Origin: a virus
DNA length: 64,000 bases
IMG/VR virus record: IMGVR_UViG_3300013131_000024
Span: 1-64,000 of that record
Reading direction: 5' to 3' (one strand)
Below are positions 22,662-34,121 of this stretch, in pieces; position 1 is the first letter of the stretch, and the number at the start of each line of letters is the position of its first letter. A model generated the notes under the pieces. That model had not been told where the DNA came from. It was given only the letters and a program-made list of their open reading frames with translations, and searched no databases. The translations under genes and the position numbers were made by a program.

Positions 22662-22881
22662 ACACAAAGGTACCGGTGTTACTGTTAAGGAACACGAAAA
22701 TATCAATCAGGCTCTTCGTAGATTTAAAAAGAAAGTAGAAGATGCAGGAATATTCGAAACCCTACGAAAAAAAGAGTTTTATGAAAAACCAACTACAACT
22801 AAAAAAAGAAAAGCTGGTGCTGCTAGAGCTCGATGGCTCAAAAAGCAAAGAGATCAACAACTGCCGCCAAAACTATTTTAA
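22648..22881 (+). CDS. rpsU: 30S ribosomal protein bS21
   Basis: 77 residues. The core ENINQALRRFKKKVEDAGIF, then RKKEFYEKPTTTKKRKAGAA and the basic tail are the full bS21 pattern. bS21 sits near the 3' end of 16S rRNA and affects initiation; phage copies are known from marine phages and may redirect ribosomes to phage messages. The N-terminus is slightly longer and more basic than in hosts. Overlaps the gene before it. Confidence 0.92.
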   Translation: MKLDKHKGTGVTVKEHENINQALRRFKKKVEDAGIFETLRKKEFYEKPTTTKKRKAGAARARWLKKQRDQQLPPKLF

Positions 22882-22893
22882 GAAAGGCATCAA

Positions 22894-23928
22894 ATGCGTA
22901 TCGAAGATGAGGTCAAATTAGACTTCCGTGATGTGCTCATCAGACCAAAGCGTTCTACTCTTTCAAGTCGCAAAGAAGTAGATCTACAAAGAACCTACAA
23001 GTTTAAACACAGCCACACAGAGTGGAAAGGTGTGCCTGTTATGGCTGCAAACATGGACGGTGTTGGTACACTGGCCATGGCTAAGAGTTTGTGGAATCAT
23101 CGTATGTTTACCTGTCTAACTAAGATCTACGATGAGGATGATCTTTTTAGTTTAGTTACAGAAATTAGCGTCAACTATTTTGCTGTCAGCACAGGTACCA
23201 GTGATCGAGATTTTCTTAAACTGAGACAGATAATGAATGCTTATCCAGAAATACATTTTATCTGCATTGACGTAGCTAATGGATACAGCGAACATTTTGG
23301 AGAATATGTTTCCAAGGTTAGACAAACATATCCTCATACAACTATCATTGCAGGTAATGTAGTGACAGCTGATATGACACAGGAGTTAATTTTACGTGGG
23401 GCAGATATTATCAAAGTGGGCATTGGGCCGGGCAGTGTATGCACCACCCGTATTCAGACCGGCGTGGGCTATCCGCAACTCAGTGCCATAATCGAGTGCG
23501 CCGATGCCGCTCATGGCCTAGGTGGGCATATTATCGCTGATGGCGGATGTGTTTGCCCTGGCGATGTTGCTAAGGCTTTCGGCGCTGGTGCAGACTTTGT
23601 GATGTTAGGGGGTATGCTAGCAGGACATGATGAGGGTGGCGGTACTGTTGTACAGGAAGAAGGCAAAGATCCCCAAGTAATGTTTTATGGAATGAGTTCA
23701 GATACTGCTATGAATAAACACCATGGCGGGATTGCAGAATATCGTAGTTCAGAAGGTCGGACAGTTCAGATACCATACAAGGGTGCTGTGCAGAACACAG
23801 TCCTAGATCTGTTAGGTGGTCTGCGTAGTACCTGTACCTATGTAGGTGCTCCTAGTTTAAAACAATTGAGTAAGTGTACAACATTTATTCGTGTTAACAG
23901 ACAGATTAATGATGTATTCATAAAATAA
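22894..23928 (+). CDS. guaC: GMP reductase (IMPDH/GMPR family)
   Basis: 344 residues, a TIM barrel without CBS insert, which favours GMP reductase over IMP dehydrogenase. Visible motifs: [14 protein letters not shown] start typical of Gua[14 protein letters not shown], the catalytic loop [11 protein letters not shown], phosphate-binding [12 protein letters not shown] and [13 protein letters not shown], and [15 protein letters not shown]. It converts GMP to IMP, letting the phage rebalance purines from degraded host RNA. AAAGG lies 7 bases before the start. Confidence 0.92.
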   Translation: MRIEDEVKLDFRDVLIRPKRSTLSSRKEVDLQRTYKFKHSHTEWKGVPVMAANMDGVGTLAMAKSLWNHRMFTCLTKIYDEDDLFSLVTEISVNYFAVSTGTSDRDFLKLRQIMNAYPEIHFICIDVANGYSEHFGEYVSKVRQTYPHTTIIAGNVVTADMTQELILRGADIIKVGIGPGSVCTTRIQTGVGYPQLSAIIECADAAHGLGGHIIADGGCVCPGDVAKAFGAGADFVMLGGMLAGHDEGGGTVVQEEGKDPQVMFYGMSSDTAMNKHHGGIAEYRSSEGRTVQIPYKGAVQNTVLDLLGGLRSTCTYVGAPSLKQLSKCTTFIRVNRQINDVFIK

Positions 23929-23932
23929 TGGT

Positions 23933-24601
23933 TTATTTTCGATATCGGCAATTTTCGCCGTGCCATCGTAAAAAGTTAGCAGGATCAACTAGCTTGGAAC
24001 AATGAGGACATTCTTTTTTAGTTCTGTTTTTTGCTATTTCAGATTGTAATTTTTTAGTTACATCAGAGTGCAATATTCCTTTGTTCCAAGTTAATTTTCC
24101 TTTTTTAGATTTAGATATTTTTTCCTTCCACTCTAAAGTAAAATCGTCTTTAGTTCTTCCAGTTGTTTTACCCTTTCGAGATTGAGACATTTTTTTCTTT
24201 TCTTCGTCAGTTCGAGGTATTCCTTTATTCCAGGTACTTCTTCCAACTTTAAATTGTCCAGATGTTCCTACTGTTGATAAAATTTGAGAATGTTGCTCTC
24301 TTGCTCTGGTATAAGTTTTTGAGTTAATTTTATAATCTGCTTTTAAAGAATTACACATTCTCCATAATGCGTGTACCATTTTATGATGAAAATTTCCTGA
24401 AGTCATTTTTGGTAAAAGTAAATGACAGATAAAATGTTCCCTTGCAGTGAGCCTCACTAAATTACTTGGGGAATTATCTCCTCCGCAACTTTTTGGTATA
24501 ATATGATGTTTTTCTGTATATGTGTTCGAAAGAATTTTTCTTGACTTTGCTCTGTCAATAATGCTAAAATAGTACTTAGAATATTTGTTTATTTTGAACA
24601 T
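23933..24601 (-). CDS. HNH homing endonuclease with NUMOD repeats
   Basis: 222 residues, on the opposite strand to its neighbours. The HNH core is TEKHHIIPKSCGGDNSPSNL with HFICHLLL; the middle has NUMOD-type repeats (TWNKGIPRTDEEKKKMSQSR and TWNKGILHS) that recognise DNA, and the C-terminus a Cys4 or CCHC finger (ECPHCSKL and HGENC). It lies intergenic, between guaC and an exonuclease, as a free-standing mobile gene. A minus-strand late motif TATAAATA ends only 4 bases from its ATG. Confidence 0.85.
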   Translation of the reverse strand: MFKINKYSKYYFSIIDRAKSRKILSNTYTEKHHIIPKSCGGDNSPSNLVRLTAREHFICHLLLPKMTSGNFHHKMVHALWRMCNSLKADYKINSKTYTRAREQHSQILSTVGTSGQFKVGRSTWNKGIPRTDEEKKKMSQSRKGKTTGRTKDDFTLEWKEKISKSKKGKLTWNKGILHSDVTKKLQSEIAKNRTKKECPHCSKLVDPANFLRWHGENCRYRK

Positions 24602-24605
24602 ATCA

Positions 24606-24613
24606 TATTTATA
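24606..24613 (-). promoter_or_regulatory. late promoter motif on the minus strand
   Basis: TATAAATA read on the minus strand, 4 bases before the HNH start codon. Confidence 0.5.
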
Positions 24614-24630
24614 AGAAAGAGATAAAAATC

Positions 24631-25212
24631 GTGCTATCTGATGTAATGATTGATTTAGAAACCTTAGATGTTCTCCCCTCCGCTACAATTTTAACTATAG
24701 GTGCTGTTAAGTTTGACCCATTCGGGGATGAAATTTCGGAACCAGCCATGGACAAATTCTACGTCAAAGTAGATATTGACAGTTGCGATAAGATAGGATG
24801 CACAGTTAGTTCTGCTACCCTTGAATGGTGGGGTAATCAAAGTAAAGCCGCACAAGAAGAAGCATTTGATCCTAACGGTAGGATAGATATCACAGATGCT
24901 ATGAATCAACTGTACAAGTTCTGTTGGGGTGCCAAGCGTGTGTGGAGCCATGGTGCCGGCTTTGACGTTATTATCTGCGAACATTTATTCCGTAAAATTG
25001 GCAAAGCGATTCCTTGGCAATTCTGGGAAGTGCGTGATACACGTACACTTTTTGATTTAGGAATTAATCCCAATCGTCCTCCGGTATTAAAACATCATGC
25101 TCTTGAAGACGCCTGGAACCAAGCAGTCGGAGTGCAAAATGTTTATAAAATGCTTAGAACTGCTTCTAGCATTAATGGTCAATTATTCAATCCTCTCGGA
25201 AACACGAGATAA
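24631..25212 (+). CDS. DEDDh 3'-5' exonuclease (Rv2179c/RNase-like family)
   Basis: 193 residues. The DEDD residues are visible: DLETLD (Asp and Glu), SHGAGFDVII (Asp), DTRTLFDL and the HHALEDAWNQAVGV helix with His and Asp. It matches the short exoribonuclease family of Rv2179c. It would trim RNA or DNA 3' ends. The start is GTG 24631 (AGAAAG upstream); ATG 24646 is possible and would keep the active site. Confidence 0.82.
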   Translation: MLSDVMIDLETLDVLPSATILTIGAVKFDPFGDEISEPAMDKFYVKVDIDSCDKIGCTVSSATLEWWGNQSKAAQEEAFDPNGRIDITDAMNQLYKFCWGAKRVWSHGAGFDVIICEHLFRKIGKAIPWQFWEVRDTRTLFDLGINPNRPPVLKHHALEDAWNQAVGVQNVYKMLRTASSINGQLFNPLGNTR

Positions 25213-25287
25213 ATAAAATCGTAAATTGTACTGTATAAGGCAATTTACAGGGCATAGAGCCCAAATAGATCTTACTTTATAAGGAGA
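25208..25287 (+). promoter_or_regulatory. dnaK leader: late motif, inverted repeat and shared chaperone element
   Basis: GATAAATA (25208-25215) is followed by GTAAATTG (25221) and CAATTTAC (25241), a perfect 8-bp inverted repeat, then GGCATAGAGCC (25251) and TCTTACTTTATAAGGAGA (25270-25287) that holds the ribosome site. The same order recurs before hsp20, and the last part before groES. Confidence 0.65.
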
Positions 25288-25292
25288 TATGT

Positions 25293-27191
25293 ATGTCTAA
25301 GATCATCGGTATTGACCTCGGCACCACCAATTCATGCGTGGCTATCGTCGAGAACGGAACTTCCAAAGTAATTGAAAATTCGGAAGGTGCTCGTACTACA
25401 CCTAGTATCGTTGCCTATACAGAAAGTGAAGTTCTAGTTGGAGCCAGCGCCAAGCGTCAGGCTGTAACAAATCCCAAAAATACAATTTATGCATCTAAGC
25501 GTTTAATTGGTAGGAAGTTTGCTGAAAAAGAAGTGCAGAAAGATCTAGATCTTATGCCCTATGAAATTTTTGAAAGTTCTAACGGCGATGCTTGGATCAG
25601 AGCGCAGAATAAAGAATTAGCCCCTCCACAAATTTCAGCAGAAGTTCTTCGCAAAATGAAAAAGACCGCAGAAGACTATCTTGGAGTTGAAGTAACTAAA
25701 GCGGTTATCACGGTTCCTGCATATTTCAATGATAGCCAAAGACAGGCTACAAAAGATGCCGGACAAATTGCAGGCCTAGAAGTCTTGCGAATCATCAACG
25801 AACCAACTGCGGCAGCATTAGCTTACGGAGTTGATAAAACAGATAAAAAAGATCGTAAAGTCGCTGTTTACGATCTAGGCGGTGGTACATTTGATATCAG
25901 TATCATCGAGATAGCTAACGTTGATGACGACAAACAGATCGAAGTTCTTTCTACCAACGGTGATACGTTCCTAGGTGGTGAAGATTTTGACCAACGCATC
26001 ATGGATTATCTGGTCGACGAGTTTAAGAAAGAACAAGGTGTTGATCTTACCAAAGACATGCTGGCTCTTCAGCGTTTGAAAGATGCTGCTGAAAAAGCAA
26101 AAATTGAATTGTCTAATAGCACACAGACGGAAGTAAATCTTCCTTACATCACAGCCGACGCCAGCGGTCCAAAACATTTGGTAGTAAAAATTACCAAGGC
26201 AAAATTAGAAAGTTTAGTCGATGATTTGATTCAGCGTAGTTTGGAACCATGTCGTATCGCACTACGTGATGCAGGAGTATCTGCTTCTGATATCGATGAA
26301 GTTATTCTAGTCGGTGGTCAAACTCGTATGCCTAAGGTGCAAGAAGAAGTCGAAAAGCTTTTCGGTAAGGCACCACGTAAAGATGTAAATCCTGATGAAG
26401 CAGTGGCAGTAGGTGCTGCGGTACAAGGTGCTGTTCTAGGTGGTGATCGTACAGATGTTCTATTACTGGACGTTACTCCTTTGTCATTGGGTATTGAAAC
26501 ATTAGGTGGTGTAATGACAAAGATCATCCAGAAAAACACTACTATTCCGACGAAAGGTCAACAGAATTTTTCTACAGCCGAGGATAATCAACCGGCAGTA
26601 ACTATAAAAGTGTTCCAAGGTGAACGTGAATTAGTCCAACATAACAAACTGTTGGGAGAATTTAATCTAGAAGGAATAGCTCCTGCACGTCGGGGTCATC
26701 CTCAGATCGAAGTTACATTTGATATTGATGCTAATGGAATAATGCATATCTCGGCCAAAGATAAAGGCACCGGCAAAGAAAACAAGATCACTATCAAATC
26801 AGATAGCGGATTAAGCAAAGAACAAATCGAACAAATGATTAGAGATGCAGAAGCAAATGCAGAATCAGATAAAAAAGCACGTGAACTTATCGAAACTAAA
26901 AATTCTGCTGAGGCTCAGATACACGAAGTTCGTAAAGATCTCGAAGAATTTCGCACTGATTTAACTGAAGATGAAATCAAACAGATCGAGGATGTGATTA
27001 AATCTGTAGAAGAATCATTAAAAACAGATGACAAAGATCAAATCATCGAGAATCTGAATAAAGTTTATCCGGCAATGAAAACTTTGTTAGACAAAAAACA
27101 AGCAAAAACACAGACACAGCAGACACAAGATGCACCCTCACAGACAGACGACAATGTAGTCGATGCTACCTTTACGGAGAAAAAAGACTGA
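25293..27191 (+). CDS. dnaK: Hsp70 chaperone DnaK
   Basis: 632 residues, complete. The ATPase domain shows [34 protein letters not shown], the [12 protein letters not shown] loop and [11 protein letters not shown]; the peptide-binding domain starts near residue 390 ([17 protein letters not shown]), and the helical lid runs from about 500. The C-terminus is short and Thr/Gln/Asp-rich with no EEVD-like end. No dnaJ or grpE is in the window, so host co-chaperones must serve it. Full DnaK genes are unusual in phages. Confidence 0.97.
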   Translation: MSKIIGIDLGTTNSCVAIVENGTSKVIENSEGARTTPSIVAYTESEVLVGASAKRQAVTNPKNTIYASKRLIGRKFAEKEVQKDLDLMPYEIFESSNGDAWIRAQNKELAPPQISAEVLRKMKKTAEDYLGVEVTKAVITVPAYFNDSQRQATKDAGQIAGLEVLRIINEPTAAALAYGVDKTDKKDRKVAVYDLGGGTFDISIIEIANVDDDKQIEVLSTNGDTFLGGEDFDQRIMDYLVDEFKKEQGVDLTKDMLALQRLKDAAEKAKIELSNSTQTEVNLPYITADASGPKHLVVKITKAKLESLVDDLIQRSLEPCRIALRDAGVSASDIDEVILVGGQTRMPKVQEEVEKLFGKAPRKDVNPDEAVAVGAAVQGAVLGGDRTDVLLLDVTPLSLGIETLGGVMTKIIQKNTTIPTKGQQNFSTAEDNQPAVTIKVFQGERELVQHNKLLGEFNLEGIAPARRGHPQIEVTFDIDANGIMHISAKDKGTGKENKITIKSDSGLSKEQIEQMIRDAEANAESDKKARELIETKNSAEAQIHEVRKDLEEFRTDLTEDEIKQIEDVIKSVEESLKTDDKDQIIENLNKVYPAMKTLLDKKQAKTQTQQTQDAPSQTDDNVVDATFTEKKD

Positions 27192-27218
27192 TAGGTACCT
27201 TGAGGGGCCTTTAACTAT

Positions 27219-27236
27219 TCTTACTTTAAAAGGAGA
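27219..27236 (+). promoter_or_regulatory. shared chaperone element before groES
   Basis: TCTTACTTTAAAAGGAGA differs from the dnaK and hsp20 copies by one base. UCUU can pair with AGGA of the ribosome site. Confidence 0.6.
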
Positions 27237-27240
27237 AAAT

Positions 27241-29159
<1,919 letters not shown>

Positions 29160-29181
29160 ACAATGGGGGATTATCCCCCCA

Positions 29182-29215
29182 TTGACTTAGATTGTAAAGC
29201 ACTGTATTATAAATA
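29182..29215 (+). promoter_or_regulatory. double promoter before hsp20: sigma70-type and late motif
   Basis: TTGACT (29182), 17 bases, TATTAT (29205) is a host-type promoter. TATAAATA (29208-29215) overlaps its -10, so the gene could be read both early and late. A hairpin ATGGGG/CCCCAT (29164-29182) just upstream closes the groEL unit. Confidence 0.65.
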
Positions 29216-29219
29216 TTAA

Positions 29220-29284
29220 TGTAAAGTACTTTTAAGGCTTTACAAAAAGGCATAGGGCCTAATTGTTCTTACTTTATAAGGAGA
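29220..29284 (+). promoter_or_regulatory. hsp20 leader with shared chaperone element
   Basis: TGTAAAG (29220) and CTTTACA (29238) form a 7-bp inverted repeat, followed by GGCATAGGGCC (29249) and TCTTACTTTATAAGGAGA (29267-29284), the same order as at dnaK. Confidence 0.65.
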
Positions 29285-29289
29285 CTACT

Positions 29290-29736
29290 ATGAACAATGC
29301 ATTAGCTAGAATCGATGCTTTAAACAGAGCACTTATTGGTTTCGATACGATGTTTGATACTCTCGAACGTCGATTCGCAAACTCAGTTTCAAATAACTAC
29401 CCCCCACACAATATTATCAAAACTGGTGAAAATCAGTATGAAATTCAAATCGCTGTGACTGGATTTGAAAAATCAGAAATTGTAATTACCGTAGAAGACA
29501 ACATGTTAATAATCAAGGGAGAGAAAGTAGAACCGGCTTTACTAGAAGGACAAGAAGCTCCTGTTTATCTACATAGAGGCTTAGCGACTCGAGATTTCTG
29601 CAAAGAATTTCCGTTAGCTGAACATATCGAAGTAGCGGGCGCAGAAACACGTAATGGAATGCTAACCATTAAATTGGTAAGAAATGTTCCAGAGTCAGCA
29701 AAACCCAAAGTAATTGATATCGTTGATGTCAAGTAA
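29290..29736 (+). CDS. small heat-shock protein Hsp20 (IbpA-like)
   Basis: 148 residues. The N-terminus (IDALNRALIGFDTMFDTLE) and the alpha-crystallin domain (NIIKTGENQYEIQIAVTGFE through NGMLTIKLVRNVPE) match the IbpA/IbpB class of holding chaperones. It binds unfolding proteins and passes them to DnaK, also phage-encoded. T4-like marine phages often carry an Hsp20. ATG 29290 is set by the GGAGA site. Confidence 0.92.
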   Translation: MNNALARIDALNRALIGFDTMFDTLERRFANSVSNNYPPHNIIKTGENQYEIQIAVTGFEKSEIVITVEDNMLIIKGEKVEPALLEGQEAPVYLHRGLATRDFCKEFPLAEHIEVAGAETRNGMLTIKLVRNVPESAKPKVIDIVDVK

Positions 29737-29740
29737 TAAT

Positions 29741-29763
29741 AAGGGGGCTCAGGCCCCTTTATT
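29741..29763 (+). terminator. intrinsic terminator
   Basis: AAGGGG and CCCCTT around GCTCAGG, followed by TTATT; the T-tract is weak. Confidence 0.7.
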
Positions 29764-29789
29764 AAATAGTATGTTGATTAGGAGAAATT

Positions 29790-30089
29790 ATGTCTACAGA
29801 TATCTCAGTAGAAGAAAAAGTCAATGTTTCCTTACAACCTCCTAAGTTATGGAAGGTAGTATTTTTCAATGATGATCAAACACCAATGGAATTAGTTATA
29901 GATTTATTGACAAGAATTTTCAAACACAACGAGGCTAAAGCCAAAGATATTACATTAGAGATACATGAAACAGGCAGCGGAATAGCAGGAATTTATCCTT
30001 ATGAAATAGCCGAACAAAAAGGTATTGAAGCTACGGGCGTAGCCAGACAATACGGCTCTCCGCTTAAAATAGCAGTGGAACAAGAATGA
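29790..30089 (+). CDS. clpS: ClpS, N-end-rule adaptor of ClpAP
   Basis: 99 residues. A flexible N-terminus (1-18), then PPKLWKVVFFNDDQTPMELV, whose NDD and Met line the N-degron pocket, and LEIHETGSGIAGIYPYEIAE with the pocket His. It would steer proteins with Leu, Phe, Tyr or Trp ends to ClpAP. A phage ClpP is encoded at 47656. ATGA overlap couples it to heme oxygenase. Confidence 0.92.
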   Translation: MSTDISVEEKVNVSLQPPKLWKVVFFNDDQTPMELVIDLLTRIFKHNEAKAKDITLEIHETGSGIAGIYPYEIAEQKGIEATGVARQYGSPLKIAVEQE

Positions 30090-30631
30090 GTCTAAGAGAC
30101 ATAACTAAAGATCTGCATCACAAAGCAGAAACGACACAATTTGCCAAGATGTTGTTGAGCGGCAAAATATCTAAAGAAGATTATGCAAACTATCTTTATC
30201 AATTGGTATTAGTGTATCCTATCATAGAAATGGGTAATCGTGTACAAGGTAATCTAGAAAAATTAAATGGATTAGAACGCAGTGCTAAAATCTATCAGGA
30301 TTTTATAGAAATCGCAGGTAAAGAACATAATTACAAATGGTTAGATCAAACTATAGCCTATCACAATTATCTATTAGAATTAATCAATGATGCGGCTAGA
30401 AAACATTTAATCAAAGCACATTTATATTGTCGTCATATGGGCGATCTTAATGGTGGGCAGATAATTAAAAAACAGGTAGCACATATAAGCAAAGGAAAGT
30501 TCTACGATTTTAAAAATCCAGACGAGCTTAAGGTTGCCATACGTTTAGAACTTACCGACGATTTAGGTAATGAAGCAAGAATAGCATTCGAATGGGCAAT
30601 AAAAATGATGAAAGAATTATATAGGGAATAA
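30086..30631 (+). CDS. heme oxygenase
   Basis: 181 residues. The proximal His11 lies in [14 protein letters not shown], and the distal helix motif is [15 protein letters not shown] (Gly-rich bend at 119-125). It opens heme to biliverdin, CO and iron. It starts in the clpS stop and is followed two bases later by ahcY and then a bilin reductase (31920), which would use the biliverdin. Ho1 with a bilin reductase is known in cyanophages and in some marine phages. Confidence 0.92.
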   Translation: MSLRDITKDLHHKAETTQFAKMLLSGKISKEDYANYLYQLVLVYPIIEMGNRVQGNLEKLNGLERSAKIYQDFIEIAGKEHNYKWLDQTIAYHNYLLELINDAARKHLIKAHLYCRHMGDLNGGQIIKKQVAHISKGKFYDFKNPDELKVAIRLELTDDLGNEARIAFEWAIKMMKELYRE

Positions 30632-30632
30632 A

Positions 30633-31919
30633 ATGGATTATAAAATCGCAGACATAGACTTAGCAAAATGGGGTAGAAAAGAAATAGCAATAGCTGAAAC
30701 AGAAATGCCAGGATTAATGGCTATCCGTGAAGAATATAAAAATCAATTACCATTAAAGGGAGCTAGAATCGCAGGTAGTTTGCATATGACTATACAAACT
30801 GCGGTACTAATTGAAACTTTAATCGAATTAGGTGCCGATGTAAGGTGGTCGAGCTGTAATATTTTTTCTACACAAGACCATGCCGCAGCAGCTCTAGCTG
30901 TCAAAGGTATTCCTGTTTTTGCTTGGAAGGGTGAAACAGAGGAAGAATATTGGTGGTGTATAGAACAGACTTTATCTGGACCTAACGGCTGGAAACCAAA
31001 TATGTTATTAGATGATGGACATGACCTTACAGGCTATGTTCATGACAAATATCCAGAATTAATCAAAGATATAATCGGAGTAACAGAAGAAACTACTACT
31101 GGTATACACAAACTTCTTGAGAGAATCTCTCAAGGAACTTTGTATCTTAGAGCTATCAATGTCAATGACAGCGTAACTAAATCTAAGTTTGATAATCTTT
31201 ATGGTTGTAGAGAAAGTCTAGTAGATGCAATTAAACGGGCTACTGATGTTATGATAGCCGGAAAGATTGCAGTTGTTTGCGGATATGGTGATGTGGGTAA
31301 AGGTTCAGCACAGGCTTTAAAAGCACTGTCCGCCCAAGTATGGATTACTGAAATAGATCCAATTAATGCATTGCAAGCTGCCATGGAAGGTTATAAAGTT
31401 GTAAACATGGAATACGCAGCAGACAAAGCAGATATTTTTGTCACAGCCACAGGTAATATTGATGTCATTACATACGACCATATGTCAAATATGAAAAATA
31501 ATGCCATTGTCTGTAATATAGGACATTTCGATAGTGAAATCGATATTGCAAGTTTAAAGAATTGTCAGTGGGATGAAATCAAGCCGCAGGTCGATCATGT
31601 GATTTTTCCAAACGGAAATAAAATTATAGTATTAGCCAAAGGTAGACTGGTAAATCTTGGCTGTGCCACAGGTCACCCTAGTTATGTAATGAGTAATAGT
31701 TTTACTAATCAAGCATTGGCTCAAATAGATTTATTCAATCATTCTGAAAAATATGAGATTGGAAAATTATATCTATTACCTAAGAATTTAGATGAAAAAG
31801 TTGCTAGACTTCATCTAGATCAAATAGGAGCTCAGTTAACTAAACTCAGCGATAGACAAGCTGAATATATTAATGTTCATATAGACGGACCTTATAAACT
31901 AGATACCTATAGATATTAA
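30633..31919 (+). CDS. ahcY: S-adenosylhomocysteinase
   Basis: 428 residues, complete. Substrate domain: [43 protein letters not shown] domain: [18 protein letters not shown]-terminal tail ends with the Lys/Tyr pair of the family (YKLDTYRY). It splits S-adenosylhomocysteine into adenosine and homocysteine, relieving product block of methyltransferases such as the one at 3575. It stands between heme oxygenase and the bilin reductase with spacing of one base or less on both sides, so it is co-transcribed with them. Confidence 0.95.
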   Translation: MDYKIADIDLAKWGRKEIAIAETEMPGLMAIREEYKNQLPLKGARIAGSLHMTIQTAVLIETLIELGADVRWSSCNIFSTQDHAAAALAVKGIPVFAWKGETEEEYWWCIEQTLSGPNGWKPNMLLDDGHDLTGYVHDKYPELIKDIIGVTEETTTGIHKLLERISQGTLYLRAINVNDSVTKSKFDNLYGCRESLVDAIKRATDVMIAGKIAVVCGYGDVGKGSAQALKALSAQVWITEIDPINALQAAMEGYKVVNMEYAADKADIFVTATGNIDVITYDHMSNMKNNAIVCNIGHFDSEIDIASLKNCQWDEIKPQVDHVIFPNGNKIIVLAKGRLVNLGCATGHPSYVMSNSFTNQALAQIDLFNHSEKYEIGKLYLLPKNLDEKVARLHLDQIGAQLTKLSDRQAEYINVHIDGPYKLDTYRY

Positions 31920-32600
31920 ATGTCAATAGTTTGGTCTAAATTAATACAAATAGAAAATTTTTTCTCTGCCGCATTTGATAGCACAGGAGTAGAATCCTTT
32001 GAACCTGGTATGGACAGATTTAATCAGCCGGGTTGGGTTAATCGTGTTTGGACCAGCGGCAATTATCGCAGAGCCCATATCGATGTAGTCGATGCCCGAT
32101 CAACAAAGGGCCTCTGGATGATGCACTGCTGTGTCTTTCCACATATCCATAACCCGGCACCCATATTTGGATTCGATGTGATCGCAGGCAAAAACAAAAT
32201 CACAGGCTGTTTCATAGATTACAGTCCTACTGTCGATCGCGATCATCCTATGATAGACTATTTCTCTGAAGAAGTTAGCAGATACGAATGGATCAAGAAA
32301 CGTGAATTACCCGAGTGGGCACAGCGTATTTTTAGCTCTAGCATGGTGGCAGCGGGCAATGTCAATGATGAAAACGAATTATCTCAGATAGAAAGTCTAG
32401 CACATATTCTAGTAAATCATTACACAGAAACAGTAGGTGAAACTAACAACACTGTGACAGATGCTACATTTGAGCAGAATTACTATGCACAAAATCAGAA
32501 GCAAAACCCACATACACCCAAAGTAATGGCTAGTTTAGGTTTAAATGAAGAGGATATTAGGGTTTTCATCCAGGATTGCCTGTTCCCGGAAATGCGCTAA
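31920..32600 (+). CDS. pcyX: ferredoxin-dependent bilin reductase, PcyA/PcyX-like
   Basis: 226 residues. The core AHIDVVDARSTKG, LWMMHCCVFP and PIFGFDVIAGKNKITGCFID aligns with PcyA from cyanobacteria (HLEL, LDILHCVMFP, LFGCD); later ELPEWAQRIFSSS matches ELPPWGEIFSEY. The catalytic His88 and Asp105 of PcyA correspond to His69 and Asp86 here, but Glu76 is replaced by Asp55. PcyX enzymes from viral metagenomes are PcyA-like yet make phycoerythrobilin, so I call it PcyX-like. It would reduce biliverdin from the heme oxygenase with electrons from ferredoxin. The exact product is not certain. Confidence 0.85.
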   Translation: MSIVWSKLIQIENFFSAAFDSTGVESFEPGMDRFNQPGWVNRVWTSGNYRRAHIDVVDARSTKGLWMMHCCVFPHIHNPAPIFGFDVIAGKNKITGCFIDYSPTVDRDHPMIDYFSEEVSRYEWIKKRELPEWAQRIFSSSMVAAGNVNDENELSQIESLAHILVNHYTETVGETNNTVTDATFEQNYYAQNQKQNPHTPKVMASLGLNEEDIRVFIQDCLFPEMR

Positions 32601-32603
32601 ATA
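32597..32603 (+). promoter_or_regulatory. late-type motif CTAAATA
   Basis: Overlaps the pcyX stop codon and lies 7 bases before the next ATG, with no ribosome site between. Confidence 0.35.
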
Positions 32604-32610
32604 CTCTACT

Positions 32611-34059
32611 ATGAGATTTTTTGAATTTAAATTACCAGCCCTAGGGTCTGATTTTTCTGCCGAAATAGAAGCAGATTTGCAAACTATTGCTGCTGCACTA
32701 GATGAAAAACCTGAATTGGAAAAGCAGGTCAATCAAGAGTTAGAAAAATTACTGAAACAGGCCGACTCCATTCTAGCTAAGAATGCAGGCGCAGCACCAG
32801 TTCAAAAACAACCACAACAACCACCACTGGATCAAACCAAAGAAAATTTAGATGAGGATGCTGCAACTTACACTCTCATAGACGATCTAAATGCTACAAT
32901 CGATCAAATATGTGCAGCAGTAAAAAACTGTGATGCTATTGTTAAACCTTTCAAAGATAAAATTAAACAACTTAGGTCAATGGTTGAGAAAGAACTGGCA
33001 TCAGCTTTACAAAAAGGAAAAGAAACAAGAGATATAGAAATCCAACAATTTTTCAGCGGATTAGAAGATCAATTAAAACAATTAGCAGCAAAAGCTGCAC
33101 CAGATGCAAAAACACTTAAAGAAATAGTGATAAGATTTAAAAGCAGTTTTAGTGATACTATACTTAGAGATAGAAAAATAACTCAAGAGGATTTTGCAAC
33201 TTTTCTTAACGATGCTATCAACGGTAGAGTTATCGATATGGAAAATTTAGTTAAATCTCAACAAGGAAACATAGAATCCTATATCAAAGATCCAAAGCAT
33301 AAAGAAATATTCAACATCATAAAAGACGATATCTTTGGATATGTCCCTGGAGGCACTGGTGCAAATTTAGGGCCCGGAGAAGTAGCGTTGACCATGTTTG
33401 GTAATCCTATTAGAAAAGGCGACGTGGGTGATTTAGAAGTCAATGGTATAATGTATGAAGTAAAGGGTGGTAGGACTACAGGCAAAGAAAGCGGATATGG
33501 TGGTAGACTTAATGGCAAAGCCGTACTTAAGCCTACATCTGGAATGCGTATCATAACAAACTACTTTGCTCAAAAATTACCCAAAGTCGATCCTACTATG
33601 AAAGGAAAAACAGGAAAAACTGTTAGTAGATTTAACTGGAATAGCAAAGGAATCAGCAATCTAAATAATGTAGTAAGTGAAAGTATCAAGAGAAAGGATC
33701 TTATCAGAAAATTTAACCAAGGTCTAATGCTTGAACTTTGGAAAACTTTGATCACTAATAATGAAGAAATCAAGAATTTTGATAATCGTGTGATTGCTAT
33801 GGTTGATCCTCAAAGCGGTATTATCGACCCAGCTAACGCTATGCGAATTTCTACCGAACTGCTTTATGAAAGTTATGCTTTATCAGATGGTCAATTACTC
33901 AAGGGAAAAAGACAATTTAACATTATAGTATTAAATGCTGGAACACTCAACTATAGAATGATTAGAAAATCTCAGGATATTTCTAACGTTCAAATCGTAG
34001 GCGGAATTAGTTGGAATGATGCGAATCAAAGTTCTAGTCCTCAACTTTACATCCCATAA
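32611..34059 (+). CDS. phage protein with coiled-coil N-half and nuclease-like motif
   Basis: 482 residues. It starts MRFFEF like the gene at 3193. Residues 20-190 are helical and Gln/Lys-rich (coiled coil). Residues 255-305 hold LGPGEVALTMFGNP, then GDLEVNGIMYEVKGGRTTG; the D...ExK spacing resembles the metal site of PD-(D/E)XK nucleases, and I recall this GPGE...YE.KG block from uncharacterised T4-like phage proteins. The C-terminal part has YESYALSDGQLLKGKRQFNI. It could be a virion-borne nuclease or assembly factor. ATG 32611 is preferred as the first MRFFEF. Confidence 0.65.
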   Translation: MRFFEFKLPALGSDFSAEIEADLQTIAAALDEKPELEKQVNQELEKLLKQADSILAKNAGAAPVQKQPQQPPLDQTKENLDEDAATYTLIDDLNATIDQICAAVKNCDAIVKPFKDKIKQLRSMVEKELASALQKGKETRDIEIQQFFSGLEDQLKQLAAKAAPDAKTLKEIVIRFKSSFSDTILRDRKITQEDFATFLNDAINGRVIDMENLVKSQQGNIESYIKDPKHKEIFNIIKDDIFGYVPGGTGANLGPGEVALTMFGNPIRKGDVGDLEVNGIMYEVKGGRTTGKESGYGGRLNGKAVLKPTSGMRIITNYFAQKLPKVDPTMKGKTGKTVSRFNWNSKGISNLNNVVSESIKRKDLIRKFNQGLMLELWKTLITNNEEIKNFDNRVIAMVDPQSGIIDPANAMRISTELLYESYALSDGQLLKGKRQFNIIVLNAGTLNYRMIRKSQDISNVQIVGGISWNDANQSSSPQLYIP

Positions 34060-34083
34060 TACTACAATTTAATATTTCATAGT

Positions 34084-34119
34084 TTCGCTCTAAATACTAT
34101 ACCGACTACCGGGAGCGAA
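34084..34119 (+). promoter_or_regulatory. leader hairpin with late motif
   Basis: TTCGCTC (34084) and GAGCGAA (34113) form a 7-bp stem whose right arm contains the GGGAG ribosome site of the next gene. CTAAATA (34090) sits in the loop side. Folding would hide the ribosome site. Confidence 0.5.
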
Positions 34120-34121
34120 TA

